Positions 52,739-59,906 of a stretch of DNA of 64,000 bases are shown here, in pieces. Below the pieces are notes generated by a model. The model searched no databases, had not been told where the DNA came from, and saw only the letters and a list, made by a program, of their open reading frames with translations. The first letter of the stretch is position 1; the number at the start of each line of letters is the position of its first letter. The DNA is from Tautonia plasticadhaerens. GTDB taxonomy: Bacteria > Planctomycetota > Planctomycetia > Isosphaerales > Isosphaeraceae. The stretch lies in assembly GCF_007752535.1 (NCBI RefSeq), contig NZ_CP036426.1:3720001-3784000 (forward strand), read 5' to 3'. The position numbers and the translations under genes were made by a program.

Positions 52739-52779
52739 ACCGTCGCCCGGATCAGTCCGATGGGTCGGGAGGCGATCCG

Positions 52780-53241
52780 ATGCGACGACTCCTCCGCTGG
52801 CGCGTGGTCACGATCATGGCGATCATCGCCGTCATCGCCCTCCTCCTCGCGGGGTATCGCACCGCGGCCGTGCGGCGCCACTTCTTCAGGATGAGTTCGA
52901 TCAATTACGAGATCGATTGCCAGCGAATGCGGCTCGAGATCCTGAAGCTCGATACCCGGGCCCGCAGGTCGGAGGCCGATCCGACGATCGACCCCGGACT
53001 GGACGAATTGGCTGCATTGCTCCGGGCCATGGGAGTCGACCCCGGTGACGATCCTCGGGGCGCCTACGCCAGCCTTCTCGACCGGCACCTCTCCTTGGTC
53101 GCCTCATACAACGAGGCGGCCCGGTCACGCCTCGCCTGGCTCCGATTCGAACCCGTCAATCGTTCATGCGGGTGTCGATTTTGCGATTTCGTCGCCGGAA
53201 GACGCTACCCGATGTGGTGGGATCGCCGTGAACGCCGCTAA
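52780..53241 (+). CDS. Small membrane-anchored protein, 153 aa
   Basis: Start ATG 52780 with GGGAGG seven bases upstream. A short basic lead, one helix (about 10-26, VVTIMAIIAVIALLLAGY) and a periplasmic helical domain with EIDCQRMRLEILKLDTRARR follow. Near the C-terminus are three Cys in SCGCRFCDF, an arrangement able to bind metal, then WW. GC content is lower than that of its neighbours. The last bases overlap the start of the SDR gene by 14. Family not recognised. Confidence 0.68.
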   Translation: MRRLLRWRVVTIMAIIAVIALLLAGYRTAAVRRHFFRMSSINYEIDCQRMRLEILKLDTRARRSEADPTIDPGLDELAALLRAMGVDPGDDPRGAYASLLDRHLSLVASYNEAARSRLAWLRFEPVNRSCGCRFCDFVAGRRYPMWWDRRERR

Positions 53242-54067
53242 TCGACTCGACGGCCGCTCCTGCCTGATCGTCGGCGGCACCGGCGGCATCGGCCTGGCCA
53301 CCGCCTCCCGGTTCCTGGCCGAGGGGGCCCGCGTGGTCGTCTCGGGCCGGACGGGCGACGAGGTCCGGGCCGCCCGGGGACACCTCGCCCCCCTCGGCCC
53401 GGCCTGGGCAGAGGAGGCCGAGACCTCGGACGGAGACGCCGTCTCCTCGCTGTTCGACCGCGCGATCGACCGCCTCGGCGGCCGGCTCGACGTGCTGGTG
53501 CACGTGGCGGGGATCAGCGGACGCCGATATGGCGATGGGCCGCTGCACGAGTGCTCCGAAGCCGGCTGGGACGCCGTGATGGGCGTCAACGCCCGGGGCG
53601 TCTTCCTCACCAACCGGGAGGCGGCCCGTCGGATGCTCGCGCAGGGTCCCGACGAGGTCGGCCTGAGGGGCACCGTCCTCAACCTCGGCTCGGTCACCGC
53701 CTGGTCCTTCTCCCCCGAGTTCTTCGGCACCTACGCCTACGCCGCGAGCAAGGCGGCCGTGCACGCCATGACCCTTCAGGCCGCCAGCCGGTACGCCGCC
53801 GACCGGATCCGGTTCAACGCCGTGGCCCCCGCGCTGGTCGAGACGCCGATGTCGGCCCGGGCCTGCCAGGACCCGGCCATCCGGGCCTACCTCGCCACCA
53901 AGCAGCCGATCGCCGGGGCCCCGGGCACCCCCGACGACGTGGCCGAGGCGATCCTCTACCTCTGCGAGCCGGCCTCCCGGTTCGTCACCGGCGTGGTGCT
54001 GGCCGTCGACGGCGGCTGGTGCGTCTCCGAGGGGCAGCACCCGAGCGATGACGGAACGGACGGATGA
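53228..54067 (+). CDS. Short-chain dehydrogenase/reductase (SDR)
   Basis: 279 residues from GTG 53228. Classical SDR: nucleotide site VGGTGGIGLATA (glycine motif near 15-23), Asn-Ala-Gly variant VHVAGISGRR, catalytic Ser in LGSVTAW, Tyr-x3-Lys as YAYAASKAA, and C-terminal PDDVAEAILYLCEPASRFVTGVVLAVDGGW. It oxidises or reduces a hydroxyl/ketone with NAD(P). The usual NAG is VAG in the substrate-adjacent strand. It may form a pair with the SIS protein four bases downstream; both could act in sugar metabolism. Confidence 0.9.
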   Translation: MNAANRLDGRSCLIVGGTGGIGLATASRFLAEGARVVVSGRTGDEVRAARGHLAPLGPAWAEEAETSDGDAVSSLFDRAIDRLGGRLDVLVHVAGISGRRYGDGPLHECSEAGWDAVMGVNARGVFLTNREAARRMLAQGPDEVGLRGTVLNLGSVTAWSFSPEFFGTYAYAASKAAVHAMTLQAASRYAADRIRFNAVAPALVETPMSARACQDPAIRAYLATKQPIAGAPGTPDDVAEAILYLCEPASRFVTGVVLAVDGGWCVSEGQHPSDDGTDG

Positions 54068-54071
54068 ACCG

Positions 54072-54857
54072 ATGAGCGAATCCCCCCGAGACCCCCTCTC
54101 CCAGTACCTCGACGCCGCCCGGTCGGCCCTGGACGCGATCGAGGCCACCCAGCTCGGGCCGATCCGGGAGGCCGCCCGGCGGTTCGCCGACGCCATCCTG
54201 GCCGACCGCCTCGTGCACGTCTTCGGCACCGGCCACTCCCGGATGGCCGTCGAGGAGCTGTTCCCGCGCTACGGCTCGTTCCCGGGCTTCCACCCGATCG
54301 TCGAGCTGTCGATGACCTTCCACAACCCCGTGGTCGGCGCCAACGGCCAGCGGCAGGCGATGTTCCTGGAGAACGTCCAGGGCTTCGGCCCGGTCCTCTG
54401 GCGGAACTTCGTCACGGATCCGCGCGACTGCCTGCTCGCCATCTCCACCAGCGGCTGCAACGCCGTGACGATCGACGTGGCCCTGGAGGCGAGGCGCCTG
54501 GGCATGGCGGTGGTGGCCCTGACCTCGGTGGCGCACAGCGAGGCCTCCACGTCCCGGCATTCGTCCGGCGAGAAGCTGCACGAGGTGGCCGACCTCGTCC
54601 TCGACCAGAAGGCCCCCGCCGGCGACTCCGCCGTCTGGATCGAGGGCCTCCCGACGCCGGTCTCGCCCATCTCCTCGGTCAGCGGCTGCACGATCATCAA
54701 CCTGATCAAGGCCGAGGTCGCCCGCCTGCTCACCGCCGCCGGCCGGCCGCCGAAGGTCCTCACCGCCTCCTGCCACGTCGGCGCCGATCGGGCCCGGGAG
54801 CTGTTCGAGCAGACCTACGACGACTACCGGAGGCGCGTGGGGGTGCTCTACCGATAG
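54072..54857 (+). CDS. SIS-domain protein of the UPF0309 type
   Basis: 261 residues from ATG 54072, four bases after the SDR stop; ATG 54048, inside the SDR gene, is an alternative. Sugar-isomerase fold: VHVFGTGHSRMAVEELFPRYGSFPGFHPIVEL, then NGQRQAMFLENVQGFGPVL, and LLAISTSGCNAVTIDVALEARRLGMAVVALTSVAHS. The last is the SIS phosphosugar-binding Ser/Thr loop. The whole sequence order matches UPF0309 proteins. They probably bind a phosphosugar, but the reaction is unknown. Likely co-translated with the SDR gene. Confidence 0.88.
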   Translation: MSESPRDPLSQYLDAARSALDAIEATQLGPIREAARRFADAILADRLVHVFGTGHSRMAVEELFPRYGSFPGFHPIVELSMTFHNPVVGANGQRQAMFLENVQGFGPVLWRNFVTDPRDCLLAISTSGCNAVTIDVALEARRLGMAVVALTSVAHSEASTSRHSSGEKLHEVADLVLDQKAPAGDSAVWIEGLPTPVSPISSVSGCTIINLIKAEVARLLTAAGRPPKVLTASCHVGADRARELFEQTYDDYRRRVGVLYR

Positions 54858-54897
54858 GCGGTCCATCCGGGACGATCCCCGACGAGTGCAGTCGTCT

Positions 54898-55030
54898 CCG
54901 ACCCTCGCCCCCGTCCTCGGGGGAGAGGGTGGGCGCAGCCCGGGTGAGGAGGGATCGGACATGTCACCAGGCTCCGCGTCCCCGACGCCGACCCCTCACC
55001 CCGGCCCTCTCCCCGCGAGCGGGGAGAGGG
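54898..55030 (+). repeat. Dispersed two-hairpin repeat, first of two tandem copies
   Basis: CCGACCCTCGCCCCCGTCCT ... GGGGGAGAGGGTGGGCGC and, after a 37-base spacer, CCCCTCACCCCGGCCCTCTC ... GCGGGGAGAGGGGG. The next unit follows after nine bases. Confidence 0.8.
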
Positions 55031-55039
55031 GGAGATATT

Positions 55040-55177
55040 CCGACCCTCGCCCCCGTCTGCGGGGGAGAGGGTGGGCGCAGCCCGGGTGAGGGGGGATCGG
55101 GCGACGCGCAGGGCGTGGCGATCCATCGAAGGCCCCTCACCCCAGCCCTCTCCCCGCTGGAGGGGAGAGGGGGAGGG
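55040..55177 (+). repeat. Dispersed two-hairpin repeat, second tandem copy
   Basis: Same structure as the previous unit, with its own spacer sequence (GGGCGACGCGCAGGGCGTGG region), so the units vary mainly between the hairpins. Confidence 0.8.
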
Positions 55178-55578
55178 AACCGATCCGTCCATCGGTCGGG
55201 CGGATGGGCCAGGACGATGGTGGCCGGCCTCGACCGGCTCCGCGCCTCGCCTCTGTCGTCCGCCCATCGCCCTCCCTTCCCGATCGCCCGGGAACTTTTT
55301 GTGAGTAAACCTGCCGATTTTCACGACAGTATTGGATAGGAAGCGGGCGCGGGCCCGGCGGATGATCGCCGGGCCCGGGCCGTCGCGACGGCGAGGGAGC
55401 GATTCGGATCCCACTCGAATCGCGGAGCGTCCCCCGATCGGCGTCGGAGCCGGGACCGGGGGGAGGATCGACGGCCGACCGGAATCGGCGACCCCACCCG
55501 GGCCGAGCGAGGAGCGACTCCCTCGCGCCCGACCGATCGTCCCACGCCCGACCGGCCCCCGGCCACGAGTCGCCCCCA
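55178..55578. other. Intergenic region with AT-rich patch
   Basis: No gene in this 400-base stretch. A patch at about 55288-55340 (AACTTTTTGTGAGTAAACC and on to CGACAGTATTGG) is much more AT-rich than its surroundings and may be the promoter region of the 55579 gene; no convincing box pair is visible. Confidence 0.4.
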
Positions 55579-56394
55579 ATGAGTCGCCCCCGCCCCGGCA
55601 AGTCGCAATCGCAGTCGCAGTCGCACCCGGACCATGCCCAGCCGGTCGCCCCGGTCGATGCGGCCCCCGACGCCCTCCGGCCGATCGGGCCGTCGGTGCC
55701 GGTGCCGTCGATCAGCGTCCTGATGCTCCGGGACGCCACCGGCAATCAGTTCGCCGCCTTCTGCGCCGAGCTGTTCGCGTGCCTCGACCCGACCGACCTG
55801 ATCGGCCGGCTCCTCGCCGAGTTGCTCGTGATGGCCGTCGAACGCCTCCGACGCGCCGCCCGGCTCGAGCCCGAGGACGCGCTGCCCAGCTCCGACTGGT
55901 GCCGCTTCCAGGCCCTCGCCGAACGCAACGCCCGGGCCGCCGCGAAGGAGCTCGCCCGCCACCTCGAACGCCCCTCCCGGGCCCCCGCCGCCAAGCCCGC
56001 CCGCGCCTCCTCCGCCTCCCCGGGCGTCGCCGGGCCGGCGCCGGTGCCGAAGCCCGAGCCCGAGCCCGCCCCGGTGCCCGAGTCGACCCCCGAGGAGATC
56101 GCCGAGGCGTCGGCCCACTGGCGGCGGCACATCGCCCTGGTGCGGGGCATCAGCGAGGAGTGGCCGATCCTGCTCCGGACCGGTCGGGAGGTGGAGGCCG
56201 TGGCCGCCTGGTTCGGCGACGGCAAGTCCGACGACGAGCTGATGCGGTGGTACCCCGACGTGAGCCGGGCCGACCTGGCCGCCTGCCGGGCCTGCGACGC
56301 CGAGGGGCTCTGCGGCCCCTTCGACCCCGCCGACGGCCCCTATCCGCCGGGCCTCCCCGTCCTCGACGACCTGCCCGCCGACCCTCCCGAGTGA
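55579..56394 (+). CDS. Hypothetical protein with C-terminal DUF433-like segment
   Basis: 271 residues. Ser/Gln/His-rich start (GKSQSQSQSHPDHAQ), then a helical domain (about 50-135, GNQFAAFCAELFACLDPTDLIGRLLAELLVMAVERLRRAARL), a Pro/Ala linker, and at about 205-255 ILLRTGREVEAVAAWFGDGKSDDELMRWYPDVSRADLAACRAC. This resembles DUF433, an antitoxin-like winged helix (ILxG, then GxSxDEILxxYPxLxxxDIxAAL). DUF433 proteins are often found with toxins, but no toxin gene is adjacent. The match is by eye. Confidence 0.65.
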   Translation: MSRPRPGKSQSQSQSHPDHAQPVAPVDAAPDALRPIGPSVPVPSISVLMLRDATGNQFAAFCAELFACLDPTDLIGRLLAELLVMAVERLRRAARLEPEDALPSSDWCRFQALAERNARAAAKELARHLERPSRAPAAKPARASSASPGVAGPAPVPKPEPEPAPVPESTPEEIAEASAHWRRHIALVRGISEEWPILLRTGREVEAVAAWFGDGKSDDELMRWYPDVSRADLAACRACDAEGLCGPFDPADGPYPPGLPVLDDLPADPPE

Positions 56395-56443
56395 TCGGGC
56401 GTCCGGCGGGCGATCCGGGCCGACGGGGACGGCGGGGGCGGGA

Positions 56444-56704
56444 TCAGGCCCCGCCTCCCGGGGGCTTCCCCCGCGCCTCCCGCGCCTCGTGCATCCGCCT
56501 GGTCGCCTCGGCCACGTCGGGGATCGCCTTCACGAGGCTGAGCACGCCGTACAGGAAGATGCCGTGGTGGACGCCGATCTCGATCCGCTCCCACTCCGAC
56601 TCGAACGACTCGCTCACCTCGCCGATGCTGGTGAGGACCAGGCCCAGCGCCGCCAGGATGTTGAAGTACGGGTGTTCCGTCACCCCCCTGAGCTTCTCCA
56701 GCAC
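56444..56704 (-). CDS. Small membrane protein, 86 aa
   Basis: GTG start with GGGAGG six bases upstream. Residues 12-30 (PYFNILAALGLVLTSIGEV) and 46-63 (HHGIFLYGVLSLVKAIPDV) are moderately hydrophobic, with an acidic loop (SFESEWERIEIG) between them. A basic helix ends the protein. I recall similar short proteins in planctomycete genomes; function unknown. Confidence 0.65.
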   Translation of the reverse strand: MLEKLRGVTEHPYFNILAALGLVLTSIGEVSESFESEWERIEIGVHHGIFLYGVLSLVKAIPDVAEATRRMHEAREARGKPPGGGA

Positions 56705-56857
56705 GACGCACCTCCCCCGACCGACTGACCGACTGCCGAGACGACCGAGCCGGCCCCGCTCGATCGGGGACCCGGACCGCCGAGCATAGCCGAACGGCCG
56801 ACCCCGGGCCAGCCGCCGCGCTGCAGTCTCGTCTCCCTCGGCCCCGACCCCGGCGCC

Positions 56858-57898
56858 TCAGCGGGCGACCTCGCCCCCGCAGCTGGAGCCGGCGCCGGCG
56901 GTGCAGCCGTAGCAGTGCAGGCCGGTGACGATCGGCCGTCGGGCGAGGGCCTCGGCGTCGAACTCGGCGACGTGGCGGGGCAGTCCGGGGCCGGTGGTCA
57001 GGTCGAGCTGCTGGTTGAAGTCGCAGTCGTAGAGGCGGCCGTCCCAGCCGACGGAGAGCGTGGTCCGGCACATCACCGCCTCGGCGGCGACGGGGTTGTA
57101 GGCCGAGACGAGGCGGTCCATGTAAGCCTCGTACTGCCCGGTGCGGAGGAGGAATTCGAGGAAGCGGTTGATCGGCATGTTGGTGATGACATACAGGTGG
57201 TTGAACACCACGTCGTATCGAGCCTTCAGCTCGCGCCGGAAGTCGGCCTCGATCGATCCCTGCCTCGGCGGCAGGAAGGCGCCGGTGGGGTTGGAGACGA
57301 GGTTCAGGGTCAGGCCGGAGCCCTCGACGCCGTATCCGAGGCCGTTGAGGAGGCGGATGGCGGCGATCGAGTCCTCGAAGACGCCGACCCCGCGCTGGGC
57401 GTCGGTGTTCCGGGCGAGGAAGTAGGGGAGCGAGGCGACGACCTCGACCCGATGCCCAGCCAGGAACTCGGGGAGGTCCCGGAAGCGGGGGACCATGAGG
57501 ATCGTCAGGTTGCAGCGGTCCATCACCGACCGGCCGAGGTCCCGGATCCGTTCGACCAGCCAGCGGAAGTGCGGGTTCAGCTCCGGGGCGCCCCCGGTCA
57601 GGTCCACCCGGGGGATGTCGGTCGATCCCAGGGCCCGGAGGCAGTGCTCCATCGTCTCCCGGGTCATGATCTCGGTGCGGTCGGGCCCGGCGTCGACGTG
57701 GCAGTGCTTGCACGTCTGGTTGCACATCTTGCCCAGGTTGAGCTGCAGGACCCCGATGCCGGTGGCGGTCAGCGGGTCGAGCCCGTGCGAGCCGAGCGAC
57801 CGCTCGAACGGCCGGAACCGGCCGGACGGGCGGAGGACCCGGAGTTGCTCGTCGAGGGCGGCCAGGGGGTGCCCCTGGCCGAGGAGGGATCGGGGCAT
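56858..57898 (-). CDS. arsS: Arsenosugar-biosynthesis radical SAM protein ArsS
   Basis: 346 residues. Radical SAM site CNQTCKHC (Cys59, Cys63, Cys66) with QLNLGKMCNQTCKHCHVDAGPDRTE, the family hallmark, and GGAPELNPHFRWLVERIR. The C-terminal DUF3641 domain ends with CYGCTAGAGSSCGG (Cys329, Cys332, Cys340), the Cys-rich tail that in some homologues carries selenocysteine; here all are Cys. ArsS joins the 5'-deoxyadenosyl group to methylated arsenic on the way to arsenosugars. Its usual partners are ArsM and a CMD peroxidase-like protein. The peroxidase is present at 59478-59813, with a glutamate decarboxylase between; no arsM is seen in the window. Confidence 0.9.
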   Translation of the reverse strand: MPRSLLGQGHPLAALDEQLRVLRPSGRFRPFERSLGSHGLDPLTATGIGVLQLNLGKMCNQTCKHCHVDAGPDRTEIMTRETMEHCLRALGSTDIPRVDLTGGAPELNPHFRWLVERIRDLGRSVMDRCNLTILMVPRFRDLPEFLAGHRVEVVASLPYFLARNTDAQRGVGVFEDSIAAIRLLNGLGYGVEGSGLTLNLVSNPTGAFLPPRQGSIEADFRRELKARYDVVFNHLYVITNMPINRFLEFLLRTGQYEAYMDRLVSAYNPVAAEAVMCRTTLSVGWDGRLYDCDFNQQLDLTTGPGLPRHVAEFDAEALARRPIVTGLHCYGCTAGAGSSCGGEVAR

Positions 57899-58016
57899 GT
57901 CGCGCTCGGGGCTGGTCGGTCGGTCGAGGGGCTCGGGCCCGGGCTGGTCGATCGCGGCGGGCTCCCATCGTACCAGACTCCGCCTCCCCGGCCGCGGCGC
58001 GATCGGCCCGAGCGGG

Positions 58017-59402
58017 TCAGCAGACGCCCTGCACCCGGCCGGTCGGCGGCTCCGAGGGGTGCGGGGGGCGGAGGCGGTCGACCCGGGCGAGGGCGGCCTC
58101 CACGTCGTCGGCGAACAGCTCGGCGAGGTCCCGGCTGAAGTTCTCCCGGACCACGGCGCGGAGCACCCGGATCTGCTGGGCGTCGGGCGGCAGCGGGTAG
58201 GCCGGGACGATCCAGCCGGATTCCCGGAGGATCTGCGAGACCAGGTCGAGCGTCTCGGGGGGCTCGTCCGGGTCGGCCAGGGTGAGGGCGATGATCGGGA
58301 TCGACTTCGCGTCGCTCAGGCGACGGAACCGGCCGAGGCGGTCGAGCCGGTCCTCCAGGTACCGGGCGTTCTCCATCACGTTGCCGAGGATCCGGGCATA
58401 TCCCTCGTGGCCGAGCCGGAGGAAGTTGTAGTACTGGAGCAGCACCTGGTTGCTCGCCTTGGAGAAGTTCAGGCTGTAGTTGCTCATCTCGCCGCCGAGG
58501 TAGCTGATCTTGAAGACCAGCTCGTCGGGCAGGCAGGAGGCGTCCCGGAAGACCACGGTGCCGATGCCGGGGTACACAAGCCCGTACTTGTGGTTCGATA
58601 CGTTGATGGACCGGACCCGCCCCAGGCGGAAGTCCCAGGCGAAGCCGGGGTCGTGGAACGGGACGACGAAGCCGCCGCTGGCGGCGTCGACGTGGATCGG
58701 GATGTCCCAGCCCTTCTCGGCCTGGACGCGGTCGAGCAGGGCGTCGATCTCGGCGATCTTGTCCACCTGGCCGGTGAAGGTGGTCCCCAGGACGCAGCCG
58801 ACCCCGATCGTGTTCTCGTCCACCCGGGCCTCGACCGCCTCGGGGGTGAGGATGTGGCAGTCGGCCGACAGCGGGGCGATGCGGGCCTCCACGTCGAAGT
58901 AGAGGGCGAACTTCTCCCAGCACGTGTGGACGTCGGCGCCGAAGACGACGTTGGGCCGGTCGGCGGGCAGCCCGGCGGCCTTGCGGCGGTTCCGCCAGGC
59001 GAACTTGTGGGCGAGCATGCCGAGCATGATCGCCTCGGACGAGCCCACGGTGCAGGAGCCGACGGGCGTCTCGGCCTCGGGGGCGTGGAAGAGGCGGCCG
59101 ACCATGCTGACCACCCGGCGGTGGATCTCGTCGGTCCGGGGGTACTCGTCCTGGTCGATCAGGTTCTTGTTCAGGGCCTCGGCGGCCAGCGCGTCGGCCT
59201 CCGGCTCCATCCAGGTGGTGACGAAGCTCGCCAGGTTCAGGGCGGGGTTGCCGTCGAGCTGCAGCTCGTCCCGGATCATCTGGTGGGCGACGTCGGCGGG
59301 CATCCCCCGGTCGGGGATGCGGTCCCGGGGGACGGGCCGGGAGAAGTCCCGGGAGGCGTAGGCGGGGGCGAGGCGGTCCTCGCCGTGTCGGATGCGTCTC
59401 AT
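58017..59402 (-). CDS. gad: Glutamate decarboxylase
   Basis: 461 residues, full length for bacterial GadA/GadB. PLP group II decarboxylase: NPALNLASFVTTWMEPEADALAAEALNKNLIDQDEYPRTDEIHRR, VGSCTVGSSEAIMLGMLAHKF, HVDAASGGFVVPF, and the PLP-lysine SNHKYG with Lys272. It turns glutamate into GABA and CO2, using a proton, usually for acid resistance. No GadC antiporter is adjacent. It stands between a peroxidase-like gene (75 bases upstream) and arsS (118 bases downstream), all in one direction. A link to arsenosugar synthesis is not known to me. Confidence 0.93.
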   Translation of the reverse strand: MRRIRHGEDRLAPAYASRDFSRPVPRDRIPDRGMPADVAHQMIRDELQLDGNPALNLASFVTTWMEPEADALAAEALNKNLIDQDEYPRTDEIHRRVVSMVGRLFHAPEAETPVGSCTVGSSEAIMLGMLAHKFAWRNRRKAAGLPADRPNVVFGADVHTCWEKFALYFDVEARIAPLSADCHILTPEAVEARVDENTIGVGCVLGTTFTGQVDKIAEIDALLDRVQAEKGWDIPIHVDAASGGFVVPFHDPGFAWDFRLGRVRSINVSNHKYGLVYPGIGTVVFRDASCLPDELVFKISYLGGEMSNYSLNFSKASNQVLLQYYNFLRLGHEGYARILGNVMENARYLEDRLDRLGRFRRLSDAKSIPIIALTLADPDEPPETLDLVSQILRESGWIVPAYPLPPDAQQIRVLRAVVRENFSRDLAELFADDVEAALARVDRLRPPHPSEPPTGRVQGVC

Positions 59403-59477
59403 GGGCGTCGGGTCCTCGGCGTCGGCGTCGGCGTCGGCGGCCGCGACCGCCCCCGGCCGCCGTCGGCCCGGGGGCGA

Positions 59478-59813
59478 TCACATGGAGAGCTTGTCATGAA
59501 CGTCCTTCATCTGGACCCCGTGGACCAGCGTGATCCCCGCCCTCAGGGCGGCGGCGACCTGGACGGCCTCGGTCATCTGCTCCAGGTTGGAGCCCCGCTC
59601 CAGGCAGCTCCTGGTGTAGGCGTCGATGCAGTACGGGCACTGTTCCGAGTGGGCCACGGCCAGGGCGATCAGCGCCTTCTCCCGGGCCGAGAGGGCGCCC
59701 TCCTCGAAGACGGCCCCGTACCACTGGTTGAATTTCTCCCAGAGGGCGGGGGCCCCCTCGCCGATCTCGGGGAATCGCGGGAGGTCTTCGGGCTTGTAGT
59801 AGGAGGACGACAT
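59478..59813 (-). CDS. CMD/AhpD-like protein of arsenosugar cluster
   Basis: 111 residues of the carboxymuconolactone decarboxylase family: ALSAREKALIALAVAHSEQCPYCIDAYTRSCLERGSNLEQMTEAVQVAAALRAG, with Cys59-Pro-Tyr-Cys62, the AhpD-type redox pair, and His55. In genomes with ArsS this small peroxidase-like protein is a regular neighbour, and its annotated name refers to that. It may keep an arsenic intermediate reduced; no mechanism is established by the sequence. First gene of the arsenosugar-type group, ATG preceded by AGGAGG-like sequence read on the minus strand. Confidence 0.88.
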   Translation of the reverse strand: MSSSYYKPEDLPRFPEIGEGAPALWEKFNQWYGAVFEEGALSAREKALIALAVAHSEQCPYCIDAYTRSCLERGSNLEQMTEAVQVAAALRAGITLVHGVQMKDVHDKLSM

Positions 59814-59906
59814 GGCGGGCTCGGCTCGGGCTGGGGGGCGATGGGGTCCTCGGACGCGATCGCCTCCCAGCCTATCCGCCCCCCCAAAGGGACCGCCACC
59901 GCGTGG

